Shown: positions 1 through 9,225 of the stretch, piece by piece
Position numbering within the stretch: position 1 is the stretch's first letter
Layout: the number at the start of each line of letters is the position of its first letter
Source: an uncultured Solobacterium sp.
GTDB taxonomy: Bacteria; Bacillota_I; Bacilli_A; Erysipelotrichales; Erysipelotrichaceae
Direction of reading: 5' to 3'
Assembly: GCA_900543035.1 (NCBI GenBank)
Contig: UQPV01000004.1
Coordinates: forward strand, 1-64,000
DNA length: 64,000 nucleotides
The notes under the pieces: model-generated
Told to the model about the DNA's origin: nothing
What the model saw: only the letters and a program-made list of their open reading frames with translations
The model's database searches: none
Position numbers and translations under genes: made by a program

Positions 1-903
1 CGCTGGGACGACGCGCTCCTGCGGGCCATGGATATTCCCGCGCAGGTGCTGCCCAAGGTGGTGGACACCTCCGGCGTGGTCGGCATGCTCGACAAGCGCG
101 TGCTTGGGCGGGAGATCCCCGTGGCAGCGCTGGTGGGCGACCAGCAGGCGGCGCTGTTTGGCCACGGCTGCTTTGCCCCGGGCATGTCAAAAAACACCTA
201 CGGCACCGGCTGCTTTTTGCTGATGAACACGGGGCTGCACCCGGTCAAGTCCGTCAGCGACCTGATCACCACCATTGCCTGGCAGCTCGACGGGCAGGCG
301 CGCTACGCATTGGAGGGCAGCGTGTTCGTGGCCGGGGCGGTGGTCAAGTGGCTGCGCGACGAGATGGGGCTGATCGCTTCGGCGGCGGAGTCCGAGGCGC
401 TGGCTTCCTCCATCGCCGACAACGGCAACGTCTACTTCGTGCCCGCCTTCACCGGGCTGGGCGCGCCGCACTGGGACATGTACAGCCGCGGTACCATCGT
501 CGGCCTTACGCGCGGCACGGGCAGGGCGCACATCGTCCGCGCGGCGCTGGAGGCCATCGCCTACCAGTCCGCGGACGTGCTTGAGGCCATGAGCCGCGAC
601 AGCTCCACGCGCCTGAACGTGCTGCACGTGGACGGCGGGGCGAGCGCCAACGACTTTCTCATGCAGTTTCAGGCCGACATACTCGGCACGCGCGTGCAGC
701 GCCCGGCGGTCATCGAATCCACGGCGCTGGGCGCGGCGATGCTGGCCGGGCGCGCCGTGGGACTTTGGAGCGACGAGCAACTGCGCGGTCTGGGCGAGAG
801 CGAGCGCGAATTCGCGCCCAACATGGACGAGGCCACCCGCCGCCATCTGCTGCGCCAGTGGCACCGCGCCGTAGAAAAGAGCAGCGGCTGGGAGGAGGCG
901 TAA
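1..903 (+). CDS. glpK: glycerol kinase, 3' part (5' end outside window)
   Basis: C-terminal 300 residues of an FGGY-family glycerol kinase, which phosphorylates glycerol with ATP in the cytoplasm to give sn-glycerol-3-phosphate. The frame is open from base 1. The conserved block GDQQAALFGHGCF followed by KNTYGTGCF, and the C-terminal VDGGASANDFLMQF with ESTALGAAMLAG, are typical of GlpK. About 200 N-terminal residues are missing. Nearly all Asp codons here are GAC (about 17 of 18), unlike most genes further right, and GC is visibly higher. The next gene starts 6 bases downstream but is an unrelated ABC exporter. Identification is firm; whether it belongs to the same native locus as the rest is less so. 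Confidence 0.93.
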   Translation, partial: RWDDALLRAMDIPAQVLPKVVDTSGVVGMLDKRVLGREIPVAALVGDQQAALFGHGCFAPGMSKNTYGTGCFLLMNTGLHPVKSVSDLITTIAWQLDGQARYALEGSVFVAGAVVKWLRDEMGLIASAAESEALASSIADNGNVYFVPAFTGLGAPHWDMYSRGTIVGLTRGTGRAHIVRAALEAIAYQSADVLEAMSRDSSTRLNVLHVDGGASANDFLMQFQADILGTRVQRPAVIESTALGAAMLAGRAVGLWSDEQLRGLGESEREFAPNMDEATRRHLLRQWHRAVEKSSGWEEA

Positions 904-909
904 AGGGCC

Positions 910-2820
910 ATGAGAGAAGACCGCTACGACGACCCGGCGTTTTTTGCCAAGTACAGCCAGATGCCGCGCTCGCAGTATGGCCTGGAGGCGGCGGGCGAAT
1001 GGGAGACGCTGCGCACGCTGCTGCATTACATGGGTAATCACCGTTTCTTGCTGCTGGCCGTGGCCGTGCTCGTCTCGCTGAGCGCGCTGGCCAACCTGCT
1101 GGGCACATACATGCTCAAGCCGATCGTCAATGACTACATCATCCCCCGCGATGTGAACGGGCTGATCCACGCGGTGGCGCTCACCGCCTGCATCTACGGC
1201 GCCGGTGTGCTTTCGGCCTATGGCTACACGCAGATCATGGTGGTGGTCGCGCAGAAGATCGTCTGTGAGATCCGCGAGGATCTGTTTCACCGGATGCAAT
1301 CGCTCCCGCTGCGTTATTTTGACACCAATCCTAACGGCGATACGATGAGTCGTTTCACCAACGATGTGGATACGATCTCGGACGCCCTCAATAACAGCTT
1401 TGCGATGATGGTGCAGAGCTTCATTCAGATCGTGGGCACGCTGACGCTGATCTTCATCCTCAACTGGCAGCTGTCGCTGATCGTGCTGCTCTGCTATATC
1501 CTCATGTTTGCGTATATCCGCTTCAGCGGGCAGCGCAGCCGCCATTACTTCGGGCAGCAGCAGCGCTGCCTGGGCCGGCTCAACGGCTTTGTCGAGGAGA
1601 TGATCCAGGGGCAGAAAGTCGTCAAGGTGTTCAACCATGAGCAGGCGAACATGGCAGAGTTCCGCGCGCGCAACGGCGAGCTGCAGCAGGCGGCGACCAG
1701 TGCGCTGGCTTATGCCGGCACGATGGTGCCGATGGTGGTCAGCCTCTCTTATGTCAATTATGCGATCGTGGCCATCGTCGGCGGCATCATGGCCATCAAC
1801 GGCTGGACCGACGTGGGCTCGCTGGCCAGCTATCTGGTCTTCGTCCGGCAGACCGCGATGCCGATCAATCAGTTCACAAGCCAGTCCAACCTGATCCTGA
1901 CGGCCATGAGCGGCGCAGAGCGCATCTTCGAGCTGATGGAGCAGGAGCCGGAACGAGACGAAGGCAGGGTCACGCTGACCAGCGTGGCGCGCCGCAGCGA
2001 TGGCTCCTTGTATGAATGTGTGCAGAACAGCGGGATGTGGGCATGGCGGCATCCTCGCGCTGATGGAAGCGTGGAGCTGGTGGAGCTGCGCGGCGATGTG
2101 CGCTTTGACCATGTGCGTTTCGGCTATGACAGCGGCCGCCCCATCCTGCATGATATCTCGCTGTATGCGAAGCCGGGACAGAAGATCGCCTTCGTGGGCG
2201 CGACCGGCGCGGGCAAGACGACGATCACCAATCTGATCAACCGGTTCTATGATGTCGATCAAGGCAGCATCACTTATGACGGCATCGATGTGCGCCTGAT
2301 CCGCAAGGCGGACCTGCGCCGTTCGCTGTCCATCGTGCTGCAGGACACACATCTGTTCACCGGGACGATCGCGGACAACATCCGCTATGGCAAGCTGGAT
2401 GCGTCGATGGAGGAAGTCGTGCAGGCGGCCTGTCTGGCCAATGCGGATTCGTTCATCCGCCGTCTGCCTAATGGCTATGACACCCGGCTGAGCGGGGACG
2501 GCGCTTCGCTTTCGCAGGGACAGCGCCAGCTGCTGGCCATCGCGCGCGCCGCGATCGCCGATCCTCCGGTGCTCATCCTCGATGAGGCGACCAGTTCGGT
2601 CGATACCCGCACCGAGCGGCTCATCGAAAAGGGCATGGATTCCCTGATGGAGGGGCGGACCGTCTTCGTCATCGCGCATCGTCTGTCCACCGTGCGCAAT
2701 GCCGATGCGATCATGGTGCTCGATCATGGCCGGATCATCGAGCGGGGCTCTCATGATGAGCTGATCGCGCGCAAAGGCACATATTACCAGCTATATACGG
2801 GAATGTTTGAGCTTTCCTGA
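910..2820 (+). CDS. ABC exporter half-subunit (fused membrane and ATPase domains)
   Basis: 636-residue exporter with an N-terminal six-helix membrane domain and a C-terminal ATPase. Walker A GATGAGKT is at residues 430-437, signature LSQGQ at 534-538 and Walker B LILDE at 555-559, all intact. A charged insert around residues 345-395, between the membrane domain and the ATPase, and the start MREDRYDDPAFF resemble the second subunit of heterodimeric LmrCD/BmrCD-type multidrug exporters. In that family the partner gene normally lies directly upstream; here glpK is there instead and no partner is in the window. Substrate unknown. The first ~250 bases share the GC-rich composition of glpK. Weak spacing for a ribosome site (AAAGGGCC). 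Confidence 0.88.
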   Translation: MREDRYDDPAFFAKYSQMPRSQYGLEAAGEWETLRTLLHYMGNHRFLLLAVAVLVSLSALANLLGTYMLKPIVNDYIIPRDVNGLIHAVALTACIYGAGVLSAYGYTQIMVVVAQKIVCEIREDLFHRMQSLPLRYFDTNPNGDTMSRFTNDVDTISDALNNSFAMMVQSFIQIVGTLTLIFILNWQLSLIVLLCYILMFAYIRFSGQRSRHYFGQQQRCLGRLNGFVEEMIQGQKVVKVFNHEQANMAEFRARNGELQQAATSALAYAGTMVPMVVSLSYVNYAIVAIVGGIMAINGWTDVGSLASYLVFVRQTAMPINQFTSQSNLILTAMSGAERIFELMEQEPERDEGRVTLTSVARRSDGSLYECVQNSGMWAWRHPRADGSVELVELRGDVRFDHVRFGYDSGRPILHDISLYAKPGQKIAFVGATGAGKTTITNLINRFYDVDQGSITYDGIDVRLIRKADLRRSLSIVLQDTHLFTGTIADNIRYGKLDASMEEVVQAACLANADSFIRRLPNGYDTRLSGDGASLSQGQRQLLAIARAAIADPPVLILDEATSSVDTRTERLIEKGMDSLMEGRTVFVIAHRLSTVRNADAIMVLDHGRIIERGSHDELIARKGTYYQLYTGMFELS

Positions 2821-2869
2821 AATTTATACACACAAAATGAAATGTATAGATGAAAGTTTATTTTGACTC

Positions 2870-2878
2870 TGTTATAAT
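2870..2878 (+). promoter_or_regulatory. extended -10 promoter element
   Basis: TGT-TATAAT (TGn extended -10) lies 55 bases before the start at 2933, in an AT-rich gap after the ABC exporter. No good -35 box is visible, as is usual for extended -10 promoters. Confidence 0.5.
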
Positions 2879-2932
2879 TGTTCAGATCACTGCAGTCGAT
2901 CTCGGCTGCATGAAAATCGGGGAGGAAAGAAC

Positions 2933-3490
2933 ATGCATTCAGTACTGACGGTGCTGCTGCTGAGCGCCACTTGCACAGACAGTTTCGTCGCGATGATGGA
3001 ACGCGGATCCAACATGCGGGAAATGCGCTTTGCCAAGGGCGGCTGCCATGCGATGATCTTCGCCGCCGTGAACACGCTGATGCTGGCGGCGGGCATGGCC
3101 GTGAGCGGGCTGCTGCGCGCGGCGCTGAACCCGGAGGACGGCCGGATCCTTCCGGCGTGCTTCCTGGTGGGGCTGGCGACCTTTCTGCTGGTCAAGACCA
3201 TCCATGGCAGGAAATATGTGGAGCATCTCGATCTGGGCTTCTGTTACCGCAAGAGCTTTTGCCTGGCAGCGGAGACCGGCCTGGATACGCTGATCCTCGG
3301 CGCAGCGCTCGGCTTTCTGCATATCGCGCCGCTGCCGGTGATGAGCGGGATGTTCCTGATCTCGTTTGCCGCGATCTTTGCGGCGCTGTGGATCGGCTAC
3401 TATCTGGGCGCGGCTTATCAGAAGATCATGATCGTGGGCACATCCGTGGTCTATTATGCCACGACGCTGCTTCTGCTGCTGCCGGCATAG
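2933..3490 (+). CDS. MntP/YtaF-like polytopic membrane protein
   Basis: 185 residues, almost entirely hydrophobic, with about six predicted membrane helices. The N-terminal helix carries LSATCTDSFVA, reminiscent of the LSxDAF/LDSF motif in MntP manganese-efflux and YtaF proteins, and the length fits that superfamily. The Asp in this helix would be the candidate metal ligand. Start chosen at ATG 2933 with GGGGAGGAAAG upstream. A TetR regulator follows 35 bases downstream and may control it. The family assignment is by pattern only; a different small exporter family is possible. Confidence 0.5.
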   Translation: MHSVLTVLLLSATCTDSFVAMMERGSNMREMRFAKGGCHAMIFAAVNTLMLAAGMAVSGLLRAALNPEDGRILPACFLVGLATFLLVKTIHGRKYVEHLDLGFCYRKSFCLAAETGLDTLILGAALGFLHIAPLPVMSGMFLISFAAIFAALWIGYYLGAAYQKIMIVGTSVVYYATTLLLLLPA

Positions 3491-3525
3491 GACCAGCGGC
3501 AATCAGACGACAGGGAGTGGATGGT

Positions 3526-4080
3526 ATGGAACAACGCAAGGCGAGGATGAAGGATTTTCTGGCAGAGAGCCTGGTCGTGCTCATGCAGGAAAAGCCCTTC
3601 GAGAAGATAACGATCAAACAGATCTGTGACCGCACGGGCGTGATCCGTGCCACATTCTACAATCATTTTGAAGACAAGTACGCTGCGCTGGACTATGTCT
3701 GCGGCATGATGCTGTGTGAGAAGCGCCAGGCGCTGATCGCTGCAGGCGAGATGGAAAGCTATATCCGTTCGCTCTGCATAGAGATCTATGATCATGCGGG
3801 GTTTTTCCGCAAGGCATTTCAAGTGCAGGGACAAAACGATTTTGATACCATGTTCCTGACCCATGCGGGCAGGGGCATCCGCGCCATCCTGGATCAGGAG
3901 GGCAGATGGGAGGGGGCGTATGACAGCGAGGAGCTGTCGCTGTATTACGCCAACGCCTTCATGTATCTGTGCAAGGAATGGCTGCGAAAGGGATGCGTGA
4001 TGAGCGCGCAGGAATTCTGCGGCTACAGCCTCGGCCTGCTGATGAACGGGCTGAAGGACTATATAGGTGAAAAAGGATAG
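3526..4080 (+). CDS. TetR/AcrR-family transcriptional regulator
   Basis: 184 residues. The N-terminal 60 residues form a TetR DNA-binding domain (KITIKQICDRTGVIRATFYNHFEDKYAAL), followed by a helical ligand-binding domain of the type with a TetR_C_33-like end (SLGLLMNGLKDYI). Start ATG 3526 is preceded by AGGGAGTGG. It lies between a small membrane protein and the activase genes, so it may regulate either; no operator could be identified. Confidence 0.85.
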   Translation: MEQRKARMKDFLAESLVVLMQEKPFEKITIKQICDRTGVIRATFYNHFEDKYAALDYVCGMMLCEKRQALIAAGEMESYIRSLCIEIYDHAGFFRKAFQVQGQNDFDTMFLTHAGRGIRAILDQEGRWEGAYDSEELSLYYANAFMYLCKEWLRKGCVMSAQEFCGYSLGLLMNGLKDYIGEKG

Positions 4081-4102
4081 AGATGAATGACGGGGTGATG
4101 GA

Positions 4103-7033
4103 ATGACGTACCGTATCGGATTTGACATTGGAAGCACGACGATCAAGGCTGTTGTGATGGATGACAACGGCACGATATTATATAAGAGCTATGAGCGCCA
4201 CATGGCGCAGATCCGCGAGATGGCGCTCAAGAAGATCGAAGAGCTGAAGGAAATGCTGGGCGATGAGCCGTTTTACTTCGCACTGAGCGGCAGCGCCGCG
4301 CTGGGCATGAGCCAGGAAGGAGACCTGCCGTTCGTGCAGGAAGTGTTCGCCAGCGCGCAGGCCGTGCGCAAGCATTATCCGGAAGTGGACGCCGCGATCG
4401 AGCTGGGCGGAGAGGACGCTAAGATCTTGTTCTTTCAGGGGGCGGTGGAGCAGCGCATGAATTCTACCTGTGCCGGGGGAACAGGCGCCTTCATCGATCA
4501 GATGGCATCGCTGCTCAACATCGATCTGGAGACGATGGACAAGCTCAGTCTGGCGCATCACCGGCTGTATCCGATCGCTTCACGCTGCGGCGTGTTCGCC
4601 AAGACGGATATCCAGCCGCTGATCAACCAGGGTGCCGATAAGGCCGATCTGTGCGCGAGCATCTTTCAGGCAGTGGTCGATCAGACCATTACCTCGCTGG
4701 CGCAGAGACACCGCATCGAGGGCAACATCCTGTTTCTGGGCGGTCCGCTCTATTTCATGAAAGGGCTGCGGCATCGCTTCAAAGAGACGCTGAACCTCGA
4801 TGATGACCATGCGGTGTGCCCGGATATCGCCATTCACTTTGTGGCGTTCGGCACGGCCATCTGCGCGAGCGAGCGCTTTACCTATGATGAGCTTCACGAC
4901 AAGCTGGAGGCATTGAAGAACATGCCGGTGCGGGAAGAGGAAAGCGAGCCGCTGTTCGAAAACGAGGAAGACTATGAGGAATTCGTCCGCCGCCATCAGC
5001 GCAGCGACGTCAGCTACGGCGACATCTCCACGTATACGGGAAAAGCGTATCTGGGCGTGGACAGCGGCAGCACGACGACCAAGCTGGTGCTGGTCGGAGA
5101 AGCGGAGGAACTGCTCTATGAGGCATATACGTCCAATCAGGGCAGTCCGCTGGATGTCGTGGTGGAGCATCTGAAAAAGATCTATGCGCTTGGCGAGGGC
5201 CGCATCACGATCGCTGGCAGCTGCGCGACCGGCTATGGCGAGGAGCTCATGAAGCACGCCTTCCATCTGGATGAGGGCGCGGTCGAGACGATGGCGCACT
5301 ATGAGGCAGCCCGCCATTTCAATCCGAATGTCGATTACATCCTGGACATCGGCGGACAGGACATCAAGTGCTTTAAGATCAAGGATGGGCGCATCGATGA
5401 CATCGTGCTCAACGAGGCCTGCTCTTCAGGCTGCGGATCGTTTCTGGAGACGTTTGCGAAGAGCCTGGGCTACAGCGCGCAGGAGTTTGCGCAGCTGGGC
5501 CTGAAGGCGCGCCACCCGGTCAACCTGGGCACGCGCTGCACGGTGTTCATGAACTCCGGCGTCAAGCAGGCGCAGAAAAACGGCGCGAGCATCGAGGACA
5601 TTTCGGCAGGCCTTTGCCGCAGCGTCGTGAAGAACGCGCTGTATAAGGTCATCCGTGCTCGCCGCCGCGAGGACATCGGCGATGAGATCGTCGTACAGGG
5701 CGGCACGTTCCGCAATGACAGCGTGCTGCGCAGCTTCGAGCAGGAGCTGGGCACGCAGGTCATCCGCCCCAGCATCGCGCATCTGATGGGGGCCTATGGC
5801 GCGGCGCTGATCGCCAAGCGTCATTCCAAGGGGACCTCCACGATCCTGAACGAAGAACAGGTGAACAGCTTCACCCATTCGTCGACGGGCGCTGTCTGCA
5901 ATGGCTGCACGAACCATTGCGCGCTGACCGTCAATGTGTTCGCAGACGGACAGCGGCTGATCGCCGGCAATAAATGCGAAAAGCCGACGCTGCGCGCCGG
6001 CGCGAAACAAGAAGCGCTTCCGGATCTGTACAAGGTGAAGAACGATCTGCTGCGCAGCTATCGCGGCCGCTATCATCATGAGAAGAAGATCGGCATCCCG
6101 CTGGTGCTCAACATGTATGATCTGTTGCCGTTCTGGGTGGAATTCTTCCATCAGCTGGGCTATGAGACGCTGATCTCGCCGCAGACGAACAAGGCGATGT
6201 ATCACAGCGCGCAGCACAGCATCCCCAGCGATACGGCCTGCCTGCCGGCCAAGGTGGTGCATGGTCATATCCAGTGGCTGCTCGACCAGCATGTCGAGAA
6301 GATCTTCTATCCATGCATGACCTACAATGTGGATGAACAGATCAGCGATAATCATTTCAACTGTCCGCTGGTCGCCTATTATCCGGAACAGATCGATGCG
6401 AACATGGATATGGAGGGAACCGATTTCCTGCATCCGTATATCGTGCTGGATGACATGAAGAACTTTGAAAAACGCATCAGCGAAGTGTTTGCGGCGCATG
6501 ATATGCCGCATGATCGCCGGATCATCCGCAAGGCGGCCGAAGCGGGCATGCGCGAATACCGCGCATTCCACGCGCGTCTGCACGAGGAGCATGAACGAGC
6601 GGTTGCCTATGCCCGCGCGCATCATCACCCCATCGCGGTGGTCTGCGGACGCCCTTATCACGGCGATCCGTTCATCTCTCATGAGATCACCAAGCTGCTC
6701 ACGCAGCTGGGCTTCGTCGTGGTGAGCGAGGAAAGCGTGCCGCTGCAGGAGAAACGCGCGGTGGGCGTGCTCAATCAGTGGACCTATCACGCCCGGCTGT
6801 ATCAGGCGGCGTACTACGCGGCCGCTCAGCCGGACATGGAGCTGATCCACCTGGTCAGCTTCGGCTGCGGCATCGACGCGATCACCAGCGATGAGGTCAA
6901 AGCGATCCTGAAGCAGAAAGACCGCTTCTACACACAGATCAAGATCGATGAGATCGATAATCTGGGCGCGGTAAAGATCCGCCTTCGTTCCCTGAAGGCG
7001 GCCATTGAGGAGCGAAAGGAGGAAACCGCATGA
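4103..7033 (+). CDS. 2-hydroxyacyl-CoA dehydratase activase-like protein (two BadF/BcrA domains plus DUF2229)
   Basis: 976 residues. Two ASKHA ATPase domains: the first opens with GFDIGSTTIKAVV at residue 4 and has CAGGTGAFIDQ; the second opens with LGVDSGSTTTKLVLV near residue 316 and has EACSSGCGSFLE. These Cys positions match those that hold the bridging [4Fe-4S] cluster in archerases such as HgdC. A DUF2229-type region with CTNHC and FYPCMTYN follows. Family members use ATP to drive one-electron transfer to a dehydratase, but the substrate of this large variant is not established. The stop overlaps the start of the next gene (ATGA at 7030-7033), so the two products are probably made together. 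RBS GGGGTGATGGA. Confidence 0.85.
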   Translation: MTYRIGFDIGSTTIKAVVMDDNGTILYKSYERHMAQIREMALKKIEELKEMLGDEPFYFALSGSAALGMSQEGDLPFVQEVFASAQAVRKHYPEVDAAIELGGEDAKILFFQGAVEQRMNSTCAGGTGAFIDQMASLLNIDLETMDKLSLAHHRLYPIASRCGVFAKTDIQPLINQGADKADLCASIFQAVVDQTITSLAQRHRIEGNILFLGGPLYFMKGLRHRFKETLNLDDDHAVCPDIAIHFVAFGTAICASERFTYDELHDKLEALKNMPVREEESEPLFENEEDYEEFVRRHQRSDVSYGDISTYTGKAYLGVDSGSTTTKLVLVGEAEELLYEAYTSNQGSPLDVVVEHLKKIYALGEGRITIAGSCATGYGEELMKHAFHLDEGAVETMAHYEAARHFNPNVDYILDIGGQDIKCFKIKDGRIDDIVLNEACSSGCGSFLETFAKSLGYSAQEFAQLGLKARHPVNLGTRCTVFMNSGVKQAQKNGASIEDISAGLCRSVVKNALYKVIRARRREDIGDEIVVQGGTFRNDSVLRSFEQELGTQVIRPSIAHLMGAYGAALIAKRHSKGTSTILNEEQVNSFTHSSTGAVCNGCTNHCALTVNVFADGQRLIAGNKCEKPTLRAGAKQEALPDLYKVKNDLLRSYRGRYHHEKKIGIPLVLNMYDLLPFWVEFFHQLGYETLISPQTNKAMYHSAQHSIPSDTACLPAKVVHGHIQWLLDQHVEKIFYPCMTYNVDEQISDNHFNCPLVAYYPEQIDANMDMEGTDFLHPYIVLDDMKNFEKRISEVFAAHDMPHDRRIIRKAAEAGMREYRAFHARLHEEHERAVAYARAHHHPIAVVCGRPYHGDPFISHEITKLLTQLGFVVVSEESVPLQEKRAVGVLNQWTYHARLYQAAYYAAAQPDMELIHLVSFGCGIDAITSDEVKAILKQKDRFYTQIKIDEIDNLGAVKIRLRSLKAAIEERKEETA

Positions 7034-8319
7034 GTTACGGTATTTTCACCCCGGAGATGAAGAAGACGCACACGGTGCTCGTGCCGGGGATGCTCGCCAT
7101 CCACTTCCGGCTGTTCCCGGCCATCTTCGAGACGGGCGGCTATCATGTCGAAGTGCTTTACAATGAAGGAGACGAAGTGGTGGAGGAAGGCCTCAGCCAT
7201 GTACATAATGATACGTGCTATCCGGCACTGCTGGTCATCGGGCAGATGATCGCGGCGCTGAAGAGCGGGAAATATGATCTCAACAAGGTGGCGCTGGCCA
7301 TCACACAGACCGGCGGCGGCTGCCGTGCCAGCAATTACATCTTCCTGCTGCGCAAGGCGCTGGCGATGGAAGGCTGGGAGCACATCCCGGTGCTCTCGGT
7401 CAATTTCTCCGGATTGGAGAAGGAAAATGCCGTGGAGCTGACATTGCCGCTGGGCAAGAAGCTGCTCTATGCTTTCCTGTATGGCGATGCGATGATGTGG
7501 CTGAAGAATCAGGTGAAGCCCTATGAGCGAAACGCCGGGGATACGGACCGGCTGGTCGATCAGCTGATCGCTGAGCTGGAGGAGAAGTTCCGCAAGGATG
7601 ATTACAGCGCCAGCAAGGCGTTCTATCGTGAGATGATCCGCCGGTTCGCGGCCATCCCGCGTCATCATCAGAAGAAGATCCGCGTCGGCATCGTCGGCGA
7701 GATCTACATGAAGTACGCTCCGCTGGGCAATCACCACCTGGAAGATTTCCTGATCGAGGAAGGCTTTGAGCCGGTGCTCAGCGGCGTGGCCGATTTCGGA
7801 TTATACTGTCTGGAAAACACCCGGATCGATCATCGCTATTATCACCGCCACGCCTTGACCTTCCCGTTTCTGACGCTGGCGCAGAATGTCCTGATGCGCA
7901 TGCAGGAGACGTTCATCCGTCTCGTGGAGGAGGATGGCACGTTCCATGCGCCGGATCGTTTCCGCGATGTCATCCGCAATGCGGATGGATTCATCGACCA
8001 GGGCGTCAAGATGGGCGAAGGATGGCTGTTGACGGCAGAGATCGTCTCGCTGATCAAGGAAGGCGTGTCCAACATCGTCTCTGCGCAGCCTTTCGGCTGT
8101 CTGCCGAACCATATCGTTGCCAAGGGCATGGCGCGCCGGATCAAGGAAGCTTATCCGCAGTCGAACTTGGTGGCCATCGACTATGACCCCAGCGCTTCCC
8201 GGGTCAATCAGGAAAACCGCATCCGCCTGATGCTGGCGAATGCGCGCCTTTCCGAGGAAGAGCTGGAGGATGATGCGGAATGTGCCTACGCCGGTGCAAA
8301 GAAGGAAAAATACGCATGA
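7030..8319 (+). CDS. 2-hydroxyacyl-CoA dehydratase-like subunit (COG3581 type)
   Basis: 429 residues. Matches the C-terminal third of the ~1400-residue activase/dehydratase proteins of many Firmicutes: HNDTCYPALLVIGQ, GGGCRASNYIFLLRKAL, and QPFGCLPNHIVAKG near the C-terminus, with several Cys that may bind an iron-sulfur cluster. Here it is a separate gene, translationally coupled to the activase by a 4-base overlap. A terminator follows at 8322, closing the two-gene unit. Substrate unknown. Confidence 0.8.
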   Translation: MSYGIFTPEMKKTHTVLVPGMLAIHFRLFPAIFETGGYHVEVLYNEGDEVVEEGLSHVHNDTCYPALLVIGQMIAALKSGKYDLNKVALAITQTGGGCRASNYIFLLRKALAMEGWEHIPVLSVNFSGLEKENAVELTLPLGKKLLYAFLYGDAMMWLKNQVKPYERNAGDTDRLVDQLIAELEEKFRKDDYSASKAFYREMIRRFAAIPRHHQKKIRVGIVGEIYMKYAPLGNHHLEDFLIEEGFEPVLSGVADFGLYCLENTRIDHRYYHRHALTFPFLTLAQNVLMRMQETFIRLVEEDGTFHAPDRFRDVIRNADGFIDQGVKMGEGWLLTAEIVSLIKEGVSNIVSAQPFGCLPNHIVAKGMARRIKEAYPQSNLVAIDYDPSASRVNQENRIRLMLANARLSEEELEDDAECAYAGAKKEKYA

Positions 8320-8321
8320 GG

Positions 8322-8345
8322 AAACAGGATGCATGTCCTGTTTTT
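8322..8345 (+). terminator. intrinsic terminator after the activase/dehydratase pair
   Basis: Stem AAACAGGA/TCCTGTTT with a 6-base loop, followed by TTC, 3 bases after the stop codon at 8319. Confidence 0.7.
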
Positions 8346-8374
8346 CTCTGTGCGTGCTGAAAGGAGGCGCCGCC

Positions 8375-9139
8375 ATGCGCTATGATGTGCTGTTGTTTGA
8401 TGTAGATGACACGCTGCTTGATTTCGGCGCCTGTGAGCAGGAAGCGCTGCATGCCACCTTTGCACGCTTTGCGCTTCCCTTTTCCCCGCGCGAAAAGCAG
8501 GCTTTCCACGCCATCAACGATGTGCTGTGGGCCCGCTATGAGCAAGGGGGGATCAGCCGCGATGAGCTGTGCCGGACGCGCTTTGCCCGGCTGTTTGCGC
8601 AGATGGGGGCGGCGGTGGATCCGCTGGTGTTCGAAGAAGCGTACCAGCATGCCCTCTCGCTGGGCCACGCGCTCATGCCGCATGCGCGTGAGGTGCTGAT
8701 CGGCTTACAGGGCAGGGCGCGCGTCGTCCTCGCCAGCAACGGGGTGTGCGCGACGCAGCACCGCCGGATCAACGAGGCCGGCATCCGCCCTTATGTCGAC
8801 GCCGTCTTCCTGTCAGAGGAGATCGGCGCGCGCAAGCCGGATCCCCGGTTCTTTGACATCGTGCTGAAGGCGCTGGGAGAGCCTGCGCGCACACGCTGCC
8901 TCATGATCGGTGATTCGCTGCGCAGCGACATTCAAGGGGCAGCAGGCGCCGGACTGGACAGCGTATGGCTGAATCCGCAGGGGAAAGCGGCATCGATGGC
9001 TGTTCAGCCGACATATGAGATCAAGACGCTGCTTGAATTGGAAGAGATCCTGGAGGTGAGTGATGATGAAGCAGAAGAGCAAAGGACAAAGGCTGCTGGA
9101 GGCCGCGCGTGCTTCCCGTCAGAAGCAGGGCAGCAATAA
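8375..9139 (+). CDS. HAD-superfamily hydrolase (YjjG-like nucleotidase)
   Basis: 254 residues. HAD motif I is LLFDVDDTLLDFG at residues 6-18, motif II ASNGVCATQHRRI, motif III ARKPDPRFF, and motif IV MIGDSLRSDIQGA, the pattern of YjjG-type noncanonical pyrimidine nucleotidases. Start ATG 8375 follows AAGGAGGCGCCGCC. The natural domain should end near residue 228; the last ~26 residues (from VSDDEAEE) read through a separate small gene in another frame that has its own ribosome site, a 77-base overlap that suggests a lost stop codon or shifted reading frame at the 3' end. Confidence 0.85.
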   Translation: MRYDVLLFDVDDTLLDFGACEQEALHATFARFALPFSPREKQAFHAINDVLWARYEQGGISRDELCRTRFARLFAQMGAAVDPLVFEEAYQHALSLGHALMPHAREVLIGLQGRARVVLASNGVCATQHRRINEAGIRPYVDAVFLSEEIGARKPDPRFFDIVLKALGEPARTRCLMIGDSLRSDIQGAAGAGLDSVWLNPQGKAASMAVQPTYEIKTLLELEEILEVSDDEAEEQRTKAAGGRACFPSEAGQQ

Positions 9140-9209
9140 GCGGCTTTCACAGATCGTGGGCAAGCCTAACGATCGGGCCAAGTTCGCAAAGACCAATTTT
9201 AACGGATGA
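9063..9209 (+). CDS. small basic protein of unknown function (48 aa)
   Basis: 48 codons starting ATGATGAAGCAG, preceded at 9-12 bases by GGAGGTGAG. The product is Lys/Arg/Gln-rich (KQKSKGQRLLEAARASRQKQ, then a tail ending KTNFNG) and has no membrane segment. It overlaps the 3' end of the HAD gene by 77 bases and ends 16 bases before the MATE gene. The strong ribosome site and coding-like sequence support a real gene; no family recognised. Confidence 0.55.
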   Translation: MMKQKSKGQRLLEAARASRQKQGSNKRLSQIVGKPNDRAKFAKTNFNG

Positions 9210-9225
9210 TGAAGGGGGAAAAAGA

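Noticed and set aside
187..2754. 855-codon open frame on the minus strand
   Set aside because: It is the reverse-strand shadow of glpK and the ABC exporter, both of which have clear family motifs; the translated product is His/Arg/Gln-rich with no domain. Similar long minus-strand shadows occur opposite most GC-rich genes here.
2861..2878. TTGACT and TATAAT before 2933 as a paired promoter
   Set aside because: The spacer is only about 4 bases; only the extended -10 element is credible.
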